A stretch of DNA of 56,016 bases. It comes from JBFHDX01 sp041584475 (lineage in GTDB: Bacteria; Pseudomonadota; Alphaproteobacteria; UBA8366; JADFVY01). Within the stretch, counting starts at the first letter, position 1; each line of letters begins with the position of its first letter. The position numbers were made by a program, and so were the translations under genes. Location of the stretch: assembly GCA_041584475.1 (NCBI GenBank), contig JBFHDX010000010.1:1-56016 (forward strand), given 5' to 3'. Under the pieces are notes generated by a model. It ran no database searches. It saw only the letters and a program-made list of their open reading frames with translations, and had not been told where the DNA came from. Below are positions 10,776 to 18,862 of the stretch, one piece after another.

Positions 10776-10797
10776 GCACCCGTCGCGCGACGGGTGC
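10776..10797. promoter_or_regulatory. 22-bp perfect palindrome in a divergent promoter region, candidate operator
   Basis: A perfect inverted repeat, arms GCACCCGTCG and CGACGGGTGC around a central CG, lies between the divergent binding-protein and flavoprotein genes. It is 115 bp upstream of the binding-protein ATG and 110 bp upstream of the flavoprotein ATG. It could be an operator shared by both units. No regulator gene is adjacent. Confidence 0.5.
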
Positions 10798-10906
10798 AAG
10801 GCCTTTGTGCGGCGGCGACCGGCGCGGTCCATGGCCCGTCGGCGCACGGCGCGACGCGCGAGGTCGGCGTCGTCGCCACCATGTTTTCCGCGGACGGGAG
10901 CTGCGA

Positions 10907-12973
10907 ATGGGCAGGAATCCGACATACGACGTGCTGTTCGAGCCGGTGCCGATCGGCCCGGTCACGGCGCGCAACCGCTTCTATCAGGTGCCGCACTGCA
11001 ACGGCATGGGCCACGCCATGCCGAGCGCCGTCGCGGCGATGCGCGGCGTCAAGGCGGAGGGCGGATGGGCCGTCGTCTGCACCGAGGAATGCGAGATCCA
11101 CCACAGCAGCGACGTCAGCCCCTATGCCGAGGCCCGGCTGTGGGACGACCGCGACGTTCCGGCGCTCGCCCGCATGGCGGAGGCGGTGCATGCGCACGGC
11201 GCGCTCGCCGGCATCGAGCTGACCCACAACGGGCACCAGGCGTGCAACCGGATGAGCCGTGAGGTGCCGCTCGCGCCGTCGACGATCGTCGTCGACAATT
11301 ACGATCCGCTGCACGCGCGGGCGATGGACAAGTCGGACATCCGGGCGCTGCGCCGTTGGCACCGGGACGCTGCGCTGCGGGCACGAAGCGCCGGCTTCGA
11401 CGTCGTCTACGTCTATGCGGGACACGCGCTGGCGCTGCCGATGCATTTCCTGTCGCGCCGCTACAACGGGCGGAGCGACGAGTATGGCGGCAGCCTCGAG
11501 AACCGGGCGCGGCTGTTCCGCGAACTGATCGAGGACACCCGGGACGCCGTCGGCGACAGCTGCGCCGTTGCCGTCCGGCTCGCCGTGGAGGAGCTGCTCG
11601 GCGAGCACGGCATCAGTTCCGGCGCCGAAGGCCGCGAGATCGTCGAGCTGCTGGCGGACCTGCCGGACCTCTGGGACGTCAATCTCGCCGACTGGGCCAA
11701 CGACTCGCCGACATCGCGCTTCGCGGCGGAGGGGTCGCAGACCGAACATATCGCCTTCGTCAAACGGCTGACCAGCAAGCCGGTGGTCGGCGTCGGGCGC
11801 TTCACCTCGCCCGACACCATGGCGGCGCTGGTGCGCAAGGGCGTGCTCGACTTCATCGGCGCGGCGCGACCCTCGATCGCCGATCCGTTCCTGCCGAACA
11901 AGATCGACGAGGGCAGGGCCGAGGACATCCGCGAGTGCATCGGCTGCAACATCTGCGTCTCGGGCGACTTCACGATGACGCCGATCCGCTGCACGCAGAA
12001 CCCGACGATGGGCGAGGAATGGCGTCGCGGCTGGCATCCGGAGCGTATCCCCGCCCGCCGGTCCGAAGCATCGGTTCTCGTGGTCGGCGCCGGGCCGGCC
12101 GGGCTGGAGGCGTCGCGCGCGCTCGGCCAGCGCGGCTACACGGTGGCCCTCGCCGAGGCCGCCACCGAGCTCGGAGGCCGGGTCACGGCCGAGAGTCGCC
12201 TGCCCGGGCTCGCCGTGTGGGCGCGGGTCCGCGACTACCGGGTACAGCAGATCAACCGCATGCCCGAGGTCTCCGTCTATCTCGACAGCCGGCTCGACGC
12301 CGGCCAGATCCGCGAGTTCGGGTTCGCGCACGTCGTCGTGGCCACCGGCGCCGCCTGGCGGCGCGACGGCGTCGGCCGCCGTCATCGCGCGCCCGTTCCG
12401 GTCTCCGGGCCGGTCGCGGTGCTGACCCCGGACGACATCATGGCTGGCGCCATGGCGCCAGACCCGGTGCTGATCTTCGACGACGACCACTACTACATGG
12501 GCAGCGTGCTGGCAGAGAAACTGGGCGCCGAGGGGCGGGCGGTGACGCTGGTCACGCCGGCCCCGGACGTCGCGCACTGGACGCATTTCACGCTCGAGCA
12601 GCGTCGCATCCAGACGCGGCTCCTCGAGCTCGGCGTCGACATCGTCGCGCAGCACGGCCTGGCGGCGCTGCGCGCGGGCGAGGCCGAGCTCGCCTGCGTG
12701 TTCACGGACCGCCGGCGCACGGTGGCGATGGGCTCGGTCGTCATGGTCACCTCGAAACGGCCCGAAGATACGCTGTTCCGCGATCTGCACGGCGAGCCGG
12801 AGTTGCTGCGCGGTGCCGGCATCGAGTCGGTGACGGCGATCGGCGACTGCCTCGCACCGTCGACCATCGCCGCCGCGGTCTATGCCGGGCACCGGCTGGC
12901 CCGCGAGTTCGATGAGCCGCCGATCGACGGCGCCCCGTTCCGCCGCGAACTGACCGCCATCGCAGGCGACTGA
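10907..12973 (+). CDS. Trimethylamine dehydrogenase-family flavoprotein (FMN/[4Fe-4S]/FAD oxidoreductase) with altered substrate pocket
   Basis: A 688-residue old-yellow-enzyme/FAD fusion. Residues 1 to about 340 are the FMN TIM barrel. Cys31 in QVPHCNGMG matches the 6-S-cysteinyl-FMN Cys30 of trimethylamine dehydrogenase, and Tyr170/His173 (YVYAGH) and Asp266 match its catalytic residues. Cys344, Cys347, Cys350 and Cys362 fit the [4Fe-4S] ligands. A Rossmann nucleotide-binding motif, VLVVGAGPAGLEASRAL, follows. Two of the three aromatic bowl residues are changed: Tyr60 is Glu61 here and Trp355 is Asp354, while Trp264 is kept as Trp263. The enzyme should therefore oxidatively demethylate some amine other than trimethylamine, perhaps a cationic N-methylated amino acid. 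ATG 10907 has GGGAG 6 bp upstream. It is divergent from the arginine-type transporter. Confidence 0.85.
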   Translation: MGRNPTYDVLFEPVPIGPVTARNRFYQVPHCNGMGHAMPSAVAAMRGVKAEGGWAVVCTEECEIHHSSDVSPYAEARLWDDRDVPALARMAEAVHAHGALAGIELTHNGHQACNRMSREVPLAPSTIVVDNYDPLHARAMDKSDIRALRRWHRDAALRARSAGFDVVYVYAGHALALPMHFLSRRYNGRSDEYGGSLENRARLFRELIEDTRDAVGDSCAVAVRLAVEELLGEHGISSGAEGREIVELLADLPDLWDVNLADWANDSPTSRFAAEGSQTEHIAFVKRLTSKPVVGVGRFTSPDTMAALVRKGVLDFIGAARPSIADPFLPNKIDEGRAEDIRECIGCNICVSGDFTMTPIRCTQNPTMGEEWRRGWHPERIPARRSEASVLVVGAGPAGLEASRALGQRGYTVALAEAATELGGRVTAESRLPGLAVWARVRDYRVQQINRMPEVSVYLDSRLDAGQIREFGFAHVVVATGAAWRRDGVGRRHRAPVPVSGPVAVLTPDDIMAGAMAPDPVLIFDDDHYYMGSVLAEKLGAEGRAVTLVTPAPDVAHWTHFTLEQRRIQTRLLELGVDIVAQHGLAALRAGEAELACVFTDRRRTVAMGSVVMVTSKRPEDTLFRDLHGEPELLRGAGIESVTAIGDCLAPSTIAAAVYAGHRLAREFDEPPIDGAPFRRELTAIAGD
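12445..12460. repeat. 16-bp perfect palindrome TGGCGCCATGGCGCCA, copy 2
   Basis: An identical copy of the palindrome at 5966-5981 and 46216-46231, inside the FAD part of the flavoprotein. It is again read as Gly-Ala-Met-Ala-Pro (MAGAMAPDPV). Confidence 0.9.
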
Positions 12974-13069
12974 AAAGCGCCCGCAACGCCGCGCCGCGGC
13001 CGACCGGCGAAGGCCGGAAGCGGTCGTTGCACCGTGCTCTCCCGCTGCCGGTCCAGGGGGCTTATTTTG

Positions 13070-13098
13070 TTGTTCGCAGGCGCAATAACGGCTAGATT
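13070..13098 (+). promoter_or_regulatory. Predicted gyrA promoter
   Basis: TTGTTC (13070-13075), a 17-bp spacer, and TAGATT (13093-13098) form a reasonable sigma-70-type promoter in an otherwise GC-rich gap. Transcription from about 13105 would leave a leader of roughly 27 nt before the TTG codon at 13132 and would exclude the earlier in-frame TTG at 13099. Confidence 0.5.
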
Positions 13099-13131
13099 TT
13101 GGAGCCCCCGGCTACAGCGACCTGTCAGACA

Positions 13132-15858
13132 TTGAGCGACCAGGACAACACGCCAGAAGATCCTTCGAGCGTCACCCAGGTGACAATCGAAGACGAGATG
13201 AAGCGGTCGTACCTCGATTACGCGATGAGCGTGATCGTGAGCCGCGCCCTGCCGGACGTGCGCGACGGGCTGAAGCCGGTGCACCGCCGCATCCTGTTCG
13301 CGATGAAGCAGGGCGGTTACACGGCCGACAAGAAGCACCGCAAGTCGGCCGGCATCGTCGGCGACGTCATGGGCAAGTTCCACCCGCACGGCGATGCGGC
13401 GATCTACGACGCCATGGTACGCATGGCCCAGGATTTCGCCATGCGCCTGCCGCTGGTCGACGGGCAGGGCAATTTCGGCTCGATCGACCCCGATCCGGCG
13501 GCGGCGATGCGCTACACCGAGGCGCGGCTGACCCGGGCCGCCGAGTCGATGCTCGAGGACATCGACAAGGAGACCGTGGATTTCCAGGCCAACTACGACG
13601 AGACGATCGAGGAGCCGACGGTCCTGCCCGCGACGTTTCCGAACCTGCTGGTCAACGGCGCTGGCGGCATCGCCGTCGGCATGGCGACGAACATCCCGCC
13701 GCACAATCTGGGCGAGGTCATCGATGCCTGCCTCGCCTACATCGACGATCCGGCGATCGGCGTCGACGGGTTGATGGAGCATGTGAAGGGGCCGGACTTC
13801 CCGACGGGCGGCGTCATCCTCGGTCAGTCGGGCATCCGCGCCGCCTGCCATACCGGGCGCGGCTCGGTGGTGATGCGCGCGCGCATCCATTTCGAGGACA
13901 TCGGCAAGGATCGCCAGGCGATCGTCGTCACCGAGATTCCCTATCAGGTCGGCAAGAAGCGTCTGCTCGAGCGAATTGCCGAAGTCCACAACGAAAAGAT
14001 CGTCGAGGGCACTTCGCACCTGCGCGACGAATCGGACCGCGACGGGCTGCGCGTGGTGATCGAGCTCAAGCGCGACGCCATCGCCGAGGTCGTGCTGGCG
14101 CAGCTGTTCCGCTACACGCCGCTGCAGACGACCTTCGGCGTCAATGCGCTCGCGCTCAACGGCGGCCGCCCCGAGCAGATGAATTTGCGCGACATGATCG
14201 CCGCCTTCGTCGCCTTCCGCGAGGAGGTCGTCACCCGGCGCACCGCCTACGAGTTGCGCCGCGCGCGTGAGCGGGCGCACGTCCTGGCCGGCCTGCTGGT
14301 CGCGATCAGCAACATCGACGCGGTGATCGAGCTGATCCGCGCGGCACCGGACCCGGCGGCTGCGCGCGAGGCGCTGACGGGCAGGGACTGGCCGGCGCGC
14401 GACGTCGAGGCCTTCATCCGCCTGATCGACGACCCGGGGCACGAGATCGTCGACGGCAGATACCGGTTTTCCGACGACCAGGCGCGCGCCATCCTCGATC
14501 TGCGCCTGCAGCGGCTCACGGGGCTCGAGCGCGACCGGCTGACCGGCGAGACCGAGGAGCTGGCAGCGAAGATCGCGGACTACATCGACATCCTGCAATC
14601 GCGGCCGCGGCTGCTCGACGTCATGCGCGGCGAGCTGCGCGACGTGCGCGAGCGCTTCGCCGACGAGCGCCGCACGGCGCTCGAGGAGGCCGAGTTCGAG
14701 CACGACATCGAGGACCTGATCCAGCGCGAGGACATGGTGGTGACGGTCACCTACGGCGGCTACATCAAGCGCGTGCCGCTCTCGACCTACCGCTCGCAGC
14801 GGCGCGGCGGCAAGGGCCGCGCCGGCATGTCAACGCGCGAGGAGGATTTCGTCAGCAACGTGTTCGTCGCTTCGACGCACGCGCCGATCCTGTTCTTCTC
14901 GTCGCGCGGCATGGTCTACCAGATGAAGGTCTACCGACTTCCCGAGGGCAGCCCGCAGGCGCGCGGCAAGGCGATGGTCAACCTGCTGCCGCTCGCCGAG
15001 GGCGAGACGATCTCGACCGTGATGCCGCTGCCCGAGGACGAGGAGAGCTGGGGCGACCTCAACGTGATGTTCGCCACCGCGCACGGCAACGTGCGCCGCA
15101 ACCGGCTTTCCGACTTCGTCAACATCAAGGCGAACGGCAAGATCGCGATGAAGCTCGGCGAGGGCGACCATCTCGTCGGCGTGCACACCTGCACCGAGGA
15201 AAACGACGTGCTGCTGTCGACGCGCGACGGCATGTGCATCCGCTTCCCGGTCTCGGCCGTGCGCGTGTTCAGCGGCCGCACCTCGACGGGCGTGCGTGGC
15301 ATCCGCCTCGACGGCGACGACCAGGTGATATCGATGTCGATGCTGCGCCACGCCGAGATCGACATGGAGATCCGCAACGACTATCTGCGCGCCGCGGCGG
15401 CGCTGCGCCGCGTCGGCGAAGAGGAGGCCGAGGCCGAACCGGCGCCGGCGAAGCTGTCGCCTGCGGAATTCGACGAGCTGGCGCAGAACGAGGAGTTCAT
15501 CCTTGCGGTCACCGAGCACGGCTTCGGCAAGCGCAGCTCGGCGTACGAGTACCGCATCACCGGGCGCGGCGGCAAAGGCATCGCCAACGTCGAGGTCACC
15601 GAGCGCAACGGCCCGGTCGTCGCCGCGTTCCCGGTCCGGCCGACCGACCAGATCATGCTTGTCACCGACGGCGGGCAGCTGATCCGCTGTCCGGTCGACG
15701 ACATCCGGATCGCCGGCCGCAAGACCCAGGGCGTGACGCTGTTCCGCGTCGAGGGCGGCGAGCGCGTGGTCTCCGTCGCCTGGCTCAGCGAGTCCGGCGC
15801 CGACGACGAGGAGAACGGGAACGGCGCCGCGGGCGACGACGGGGAGGTTGCGGGCTAG
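13132..15858 (+). CDS. gyrA: DNA gyrase subunit A
   Basis: A DNA breakage-reunion subunit of gyrase, about 908 residues from the chosen TTG (MSDQDNTPED). It contains the N-terminal core VTIEDEMKRSYLDYAMSVI, the catalytic tyrosine in AAAMRYTEARL, and C-terminal beta-pinwheel blades including the GyrA-box-like RRGGKGRAGM near the blade region and a repeat-like GRGGKGIANV. The acidic C-terminal tail ends ENGNGAAGDDGEVAG. An insertion rich in Ala/Glu (EEEAEAEPAPAKL) sits between blades, as in other alphaproteobacteria. In the quinolone pocket the E. coli Ser83 position is Ala (HPHGDAAIYD) and Asp87 is kept. A later in-frame GTG at 13180 is an alternative start; no strong ribosome binding site settles it. 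Confidence 0.97.
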   Translation: MSDQDNTPEDPSSVTQVTIEDEMKRSYLDYAMSVIVSRALPDVRDGLKPVHRRILFAMKQGGYTADKKHRKSAGIVGDVMGKFHPHGDAAIYDAMVRMAQDFAMRLPLVDGQGNFGSIDPDPAAAMRYTEARLTRAAESMLEDIDKETVDFQANYDETIEEPTVLPATFPNLLVNGAGGIAVGMATNIPPHNLGEVIDACLAYIDDPAIGVDGLMEHVKGPDFPTGGVILGQSGIRAACHTGRGSVVMRARIHFEDIGKDRQAIVVTEIPYQVGKKRLLERIAEVHNEKIVEGTSHLRDESDRDGLRVVIELKRDAIAEVVLAQLFRYTPLQTTFGVNALALNGGRPEQMNLRDMIAAFVAFREEVVTRRTAYELRRARERAHVLAGLLVAISNIDAVIELIRAAPDPAAAREALTGRDWPARDVEAFIRLIDDPGHEIVDGRYRFSDDQARAILDLRLQRLTGLERDRLTGETEELAAKIADYIDILQSRPRLLDVMRGELRDVRERFADERRTALEEAEFEHDIEDLIQREDMVVTVTYGGYIKRVPLSTYRSQRRGGKGRAGMSTREEDFVSNVFVASTHAPILFFSSRGMVYQMKVYRLPEGSPQARGKAMVNLLPLAEGETISTVMPLPEDEESWGDLNVMFATAHGNVRRNRLSDFVNIKANGKIAMKLGEGDHLVGVHTCTEENDVLLSTRDGMCIRFPVSAVRVFSGRTSTGVRGIRLDGDDQVISMSMLRHAEIDMEIRNDYLRAAAALRRVGEEEAEAEPAPAKLSPAEFDELAQNEEFILAVTEHGFGKRSSAYEYRITGRGGKGIANVEVTERNGPVVAAFPVRPTDQIMLVTDGGQLIRCPVDDIRIAGRKTQGVTLFRVEGGERVVSVAWLSESGADDEENGNGAAGDDGEVAG

Positions 15859-15913
15859 GCCGGCCAACGCCGGTCCGGCCGCGGCGTCCGAAAAAGCGCG
15901 AAGGGGAGAGAAG

Positions 15914-16429
15914 ATGGCAAGCCATCCGAGAACCGGCGTCTATCCCGGAACCTTCGATCCGATCACCGTCGGCCATCTCGACGTGATCGCGCGCTCGGCG
16001 CGCCACATTGTCGATCGGCTGATCGTCGCCGTCGCGGTCAACGCCGGCAAGGATCCGCTGTTCGACACCGACGACCGCGTCCAGCTCGTGCGCGACGGGC
16101 TCGACAGCCTGCCGGCGGAAGTCCGCGCCAGCATCGACGTGCAGCCGTTCGACAATCTGCTGATGCATTTCGTCGGCGAGGTCGGCGCCAGCGTCATCGT
16201 GCGCGGCCTGCGGGCGGTCTCCGACTTCGAGTACGAGTTCCAGATGGCGGCGATGAACCGGCGGCTCAATTCCGAGGTCGAGACCGTGTTCCTGATGGCG
16301 TCGGACCGCAACCAGTTCATCTCGTCGCGGTTCGTCAAGGAGATCGGCCGGCTCGGCGGCGACGTCTCGCAGTTCGTGCCGCCCAAGGTGCACGAACGCC
16401 TGCTGCGCCGCTTCGCGCAGGACGACTGA
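15914..16429 (+). CDS. coaD: Phosphopantetheine adenylyltransferase
   Basis: A 171-residue enzyme of the penultimate coenzyme A step, transferring AMP from ATP to 4'-phosphopantetheine. It has the nucleotidyltransferase signature GVYPGTFDPITVGHLDVI, substrate-loop residues in VRGLRAVSDFEYE and the C-terminal ISSRFVKEIGRLGGDVS segment. The start ATG 15914 follows GGGGAGAG at good spacing. It sits 55 bp after gyrA and just before a kinase gene. The length is standard for the hexameric family. Confidence 0.97.
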   Translation: MASHPRTGVYPGTFDPITVGHLDVIARSARHIVDRLIVAVAVNAGKDPLFDTDDRVQLVRDGLDSLPAEVRASIDVQPFDNLLMHFVGEVGASVIVRGLRAVSDFEYEFQMAAMNRRLNSEVETVFLMASDRNQFISSRFVKEIGRLGGDVSQFVPPKVHERLLRRFAQDD

Positions 16430-16441
16430 CCAAGGTCGGCG

Positions 16442-17455
16442 GTGCGTGCCGTGGCGGAGGACCGGGTCTTCGTCCGCGATGCCCTGGTCCGGCTGGGCCT
16501 CGTCGACGACGCGGCGGACGTCGGCTTCGCGCGCTTGACCGGCGGCGTATCCTCGGATATCTGGCGCGTCGACCTGCCGGACGGGCCCGTCTGCATCAAG
16601 CGGGCCCTGCCGACGCTGCGCGTGGCGATGGAGTGGCAGGCCCCGGTGGAGCGCAACGCCTACGAGGTCGCGTGGATGCAGACGGCGGCGGCGATCGTGC
16701 CGTCCTCGGTGCCGCGCGTGATCGCGCACGACGCACGGGCCGGGCTGTTCGCCATGGACTATCTCGATCCGGGCGCGTATCGCTCGTGGAAGCAGGAGCT
16801 GCGACGCGGCCGCGCCGATCTCGGGGTCGCCGCCGCGGTCGGGCGGCGCATCGCCCGCATCCATTCGGCGACCGCCGGCGATGCGGCCGTCGCCGCGCGT
16901 TTCGCGACCGACGCGATCTTCCACGCGATCCGCGCCGAGCCCTATCTCGAGGCGACGGCGGCGCGCCATCCCGATCTGCGCGCGGCGCTGTTCGAGCTGT
17001 CGCGGCGCACGATGGCGCAGCAGCGGGCGCTGGTGCACGGCGATGTCAGCCCGAAGAATATCGTCATCGGGCCGCAGGGGCCGGTATTCCTCGACGCCGA
17101 ATGCGCCTGGTACGGCGATCCGGCGTTCGACATCGCCTTCTGCCTCAACCACATGCTGCTCAAATGCCTGTGGGTACCGGCGGCCGCCCCGGGATTCCTC
17201 GGCTGCTTCGATGCGCTCGCCGAATCGTGGCTCGCCGGCGTCGACTGGGAGCCGGCGGCGGCGGCGGAGTCGCGCGCAGCCACTCTGCTGCCGGGGCTGT
17301 TCCTCGGCCGCGTCGACGGCAGGTCGCCGGTCGAGTACCTGACGGCGGAGACGGAGCGCGAGCGGGTGCGCCGCGTGGCCCGGGACCTGCTGGCGCGGCC
17401 CGTCGCCCGCCTCGCCGCGGTGCGCGACGCCTGGGCCCGGGAGCTGGGCCCGTGA
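16442..17455 (+). CDS. APH/choline-kinase-family phosphotransferase, unknown small-molecule substrate
   Basis: A 337-residue protein kinase-like phosphotransferase. The catalytic loop is ALVHGDVSPKNIVI and the metal-binding motif is FLDAECAWYGDPAFDIAF. The ATP-binding N-lobe shows GGVSSDIWRVDLPDGPVCIKR, with the predicted catalytic Lys at its end. It starts at GTG 16442; a second GTG at 16451 is possible. Its stop codon overlaps the GTG start of the enolase paralog (GTGA), so the two are probably translationally coupled and may act in one pathway, the kinase perhaps making the phosphorylated substrate. It is not close enough to any named kinase for a specific call. Confidence 0.75.
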   Translation: MRAVAEDRVFVRDALVRLGLVDDAADVGFARLTGGVSSDIWRVDLPDGPVCIKRALPTLRVAMEWQAPVERNAYEVAWMQTAAAIVPSSVPRVIAHDARAGLFAMDYLDPGAYRSWKQELRRGRADLGVAAAVGRRIARIHSATAGDAAVAARFATDAIFHAIRAEPYLEATAARHPDLRAALFELSRRTMAQQRALVHGDVSPKNIVIGPQGPVFLDAECAWYGDPAFDIAFCLNHMLLKCLWVPAAAPGFLGCFDALAESWLAGVDWEPAAAAESRAATLLPGLFLGRVDGRSPVEYLTAETERERVRRVARDLLARPVARLAAVRDAWARELGP

Positions 17456-18738
17456 GCCGGCCCGTTATCGAGGCGGTGCGCGGGCGGCGCGTCTGGGATT
17501 CGCGCGGCCGGCCGACGGTCGAGGCGGAGGTCCGGCTTGCGGACGGCGCCGTCGGACGCGCCATCGCCCCGGCCGGTGCCTCGACCGGGAGCGGCGAGGC
17601 GCTCGACCGCCGCGACGGCGGAGCGCGCTTCGGCGGCCGCGACGTGAGGGGCGCGGTCGCCGCGGTGAACGGCGAGATCGCGCAGGCGCTCGCCGGCCTC
17701 GCCGCGACCGACCAGGCGCTGATCGACGCGACGCTGATCGAGTGCGACGGTACGCCCGACAAGTCCCGGCTCGGCGGCAACGCGATCGTCGCGGTGTCGC
17801 TGGCCGCGGCGCACGCGGCCGCCGCTTCGCGCGGCGAGGCGCTGTGGAAGTATCTACTAGTAGACGATACGCCGGTGCTGCCGTTGCCCGAGATACAGAT
17901 TCTCGGGGGCGGGGCCCATGCCGGGCGCCGCGTCGACATCCAGGACTTCATGGTGATCGCGATCGGCGCCGCCGACTACGCCCAGGCGCTCGACTGGACG
18001 GCGGAGGTCTACGGCGCGGCGGGCGCTATCCTCGAAGGGCAGGGCCGATTGCGCGGCATCGCCGACGAGGGCGGCTACTGGCCCGCCTTCGAGAGCAACG
18101 AGCAGGGGCTGGAGCTCGTCGTGCGGGCGATCGAGCAGGCCGGCCTCGTGCCGGGCGAGCAGATGGCGATCTCGCTCGACGTCGCCGCCTCCGAGTTCGG
18201 CCGCGAGGGACGCTACCGGCTCGGCCTCGAGGGCCGCGAGCTCGACAGCGACGGGCTGATCGAGCTGCTGCTCGACTGGCTCGCGCGCTATCCCGTCGTC
18301 GCCGTCGAGGATCCGCTCGGCGAGGACGATATCGCCGGTTTCTGCCGTTTCACCGCGGCGGCCGGCGACCGCGTCGTCGTCGGCGACGATCTGCTCGTGA
18401 CCAGCGCCGACCGCGTCGCGGCGGCGGCGCAGGAGGGGGCGTGCAACGCGCTGCTCGTCAAGCCGAACCAGGCGGGCACGCTCAGCGAGGCGCGCGCGGC
18501 GCTGGATGCGGCGCGCGCCGCGGGCTGGACGACGATCGCCTCGGCCCGCTCGGGCGAGAGCGAGGACGTCTCGATCGTCCATCTGGCGGTCGGCTGGGGC
18601 GCACCGGTCCTCAAGGTGGGCTCGCTCGCGCGCTCCGAGCGCACGGCGAAGTGGAACGAGGGGCTGCGCATCGCCCAGGCGCTGGGCGGCGCCGGCGTTC
18701 TGCCGCCGCGCTCCGCCTTCCCGTGGGGCCGCGGCTAG
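17452..18738 (+). CDS. Enolase-superfamily protein, divergent enolase paralog
   Basis: A 428-residue full-length enolase homolog starting at GTG 17452 inside the stop of the kinase gene. Conserved features are DSRGRPTVEAEV, GASTGSGEAL, His156 (GGAHAG), Glu206 (ADEGGYW), metal ligands Asp243, Glu286 (VEDPLGEDD) and Asp312/313 (GDDLLVT), the catalytic Lys337 (LLVKPNQAG) and Lys388. Two positions important in true enolases differ: yeast Glu168 is Asp165 (VDIQDFM) and yeast His373 is Ala365 (SARSGESED). This and the linkage to a kinase rather than to glycolytic genes suggest a different substrate than 2-phosphoglycerate. Enolase homologs with other substrates exist in phosphonate biosynthesis (carboxyphosphonoenolpyruvate synthase). 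It could still be a weak enolase. Confidence 0.8.
   Translation: MSRPVIEAVRGRRVWDSRGRPTVEAEVRLADGAVGRAIAPAGASTGSGEALDRRDGGARFGGRDVRGAVAAVNGEIAQALAGLAATDQALIDATLIECDGTPDKSRLGGNAIVAVSLAAAHAAAASRGEALWKYLLVDDTPVLPLPEIQILGGGAHAGRRVDIQDFMVIAIGAADYAQALDWTAEVYGAAGAILEGQGRLRGIADEGGYWPAFESNEQGLELVVRAIEQAGLVPGEQMAISLDVAASEFGREGRYRLGLEGRELDSDGLIELLLDWLARYPVVAVEDPLGEDDIAGFCRFTAAAGDRVVVGDDLLVTSADRVAAAAQEGACNALLVKPNQAGTLSEARAALDAARAAGWTTIASARSGESEDVSIVHLAVGWGAPVLKVGSLARSERTAKWNEGLRIAQALGGAGVLPPRSAFPWGRG
17851..17865. repeat. TATCTACTAGTAGAC word with 12-bp palindrome, copy inside the enolase paralog
   Basis: Contains the perfect palindrome TCTACTAGTAGA (17853-17864), with an outer GTATC/GATAC pair. It is read as Tyr-Leu-Leu-Val-Asp with rare cta and gta codons. 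The same 15 bases recur at 44551-44565, upstream of mazG and a small regulator-like gene. Confidence 0.8.
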
Positions 18739-18862
18739 CGCGTTATCCGTTTCGTTCGCTTCGGCCCGCTCCCCCATCCGGCCACGCACAGCGCACGGTA
18801 CCGTTGGGTGGCCGGATGGGGGAGCGGGCCGGTGCCGATTCCACGCAGCTGGATGATGTAAC
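18736..18862. repeat. REP-like palindromic element (long form) with 24-bp perfect stem
   Basis: Begins at the stop codon of the enolase paralog. Positions 18762-18785 and 18808-18831 are perfect inverted repeats of 24 bp around a 22-nt loop, and the loop itself contains the 10-bp palindrome ACGGTACCGT. The outer ends (CTAGCGCGTTATCCG at the left, GGATGATGTAAC at the right) match the ends of the shorter element at 7563-7621. The stem could terminate transcription or protect the mRNA 3' end, although no T-run follows. Confidence 0.75.

Noticed and set aside
18739..18862. Simple rho-independent terminator after the enolase paralog
   Set aside because: The stem is much longer than a terminator, no T-run follows, and its ends match another element at 7563-7621, so a REP-like repeat is the better description.
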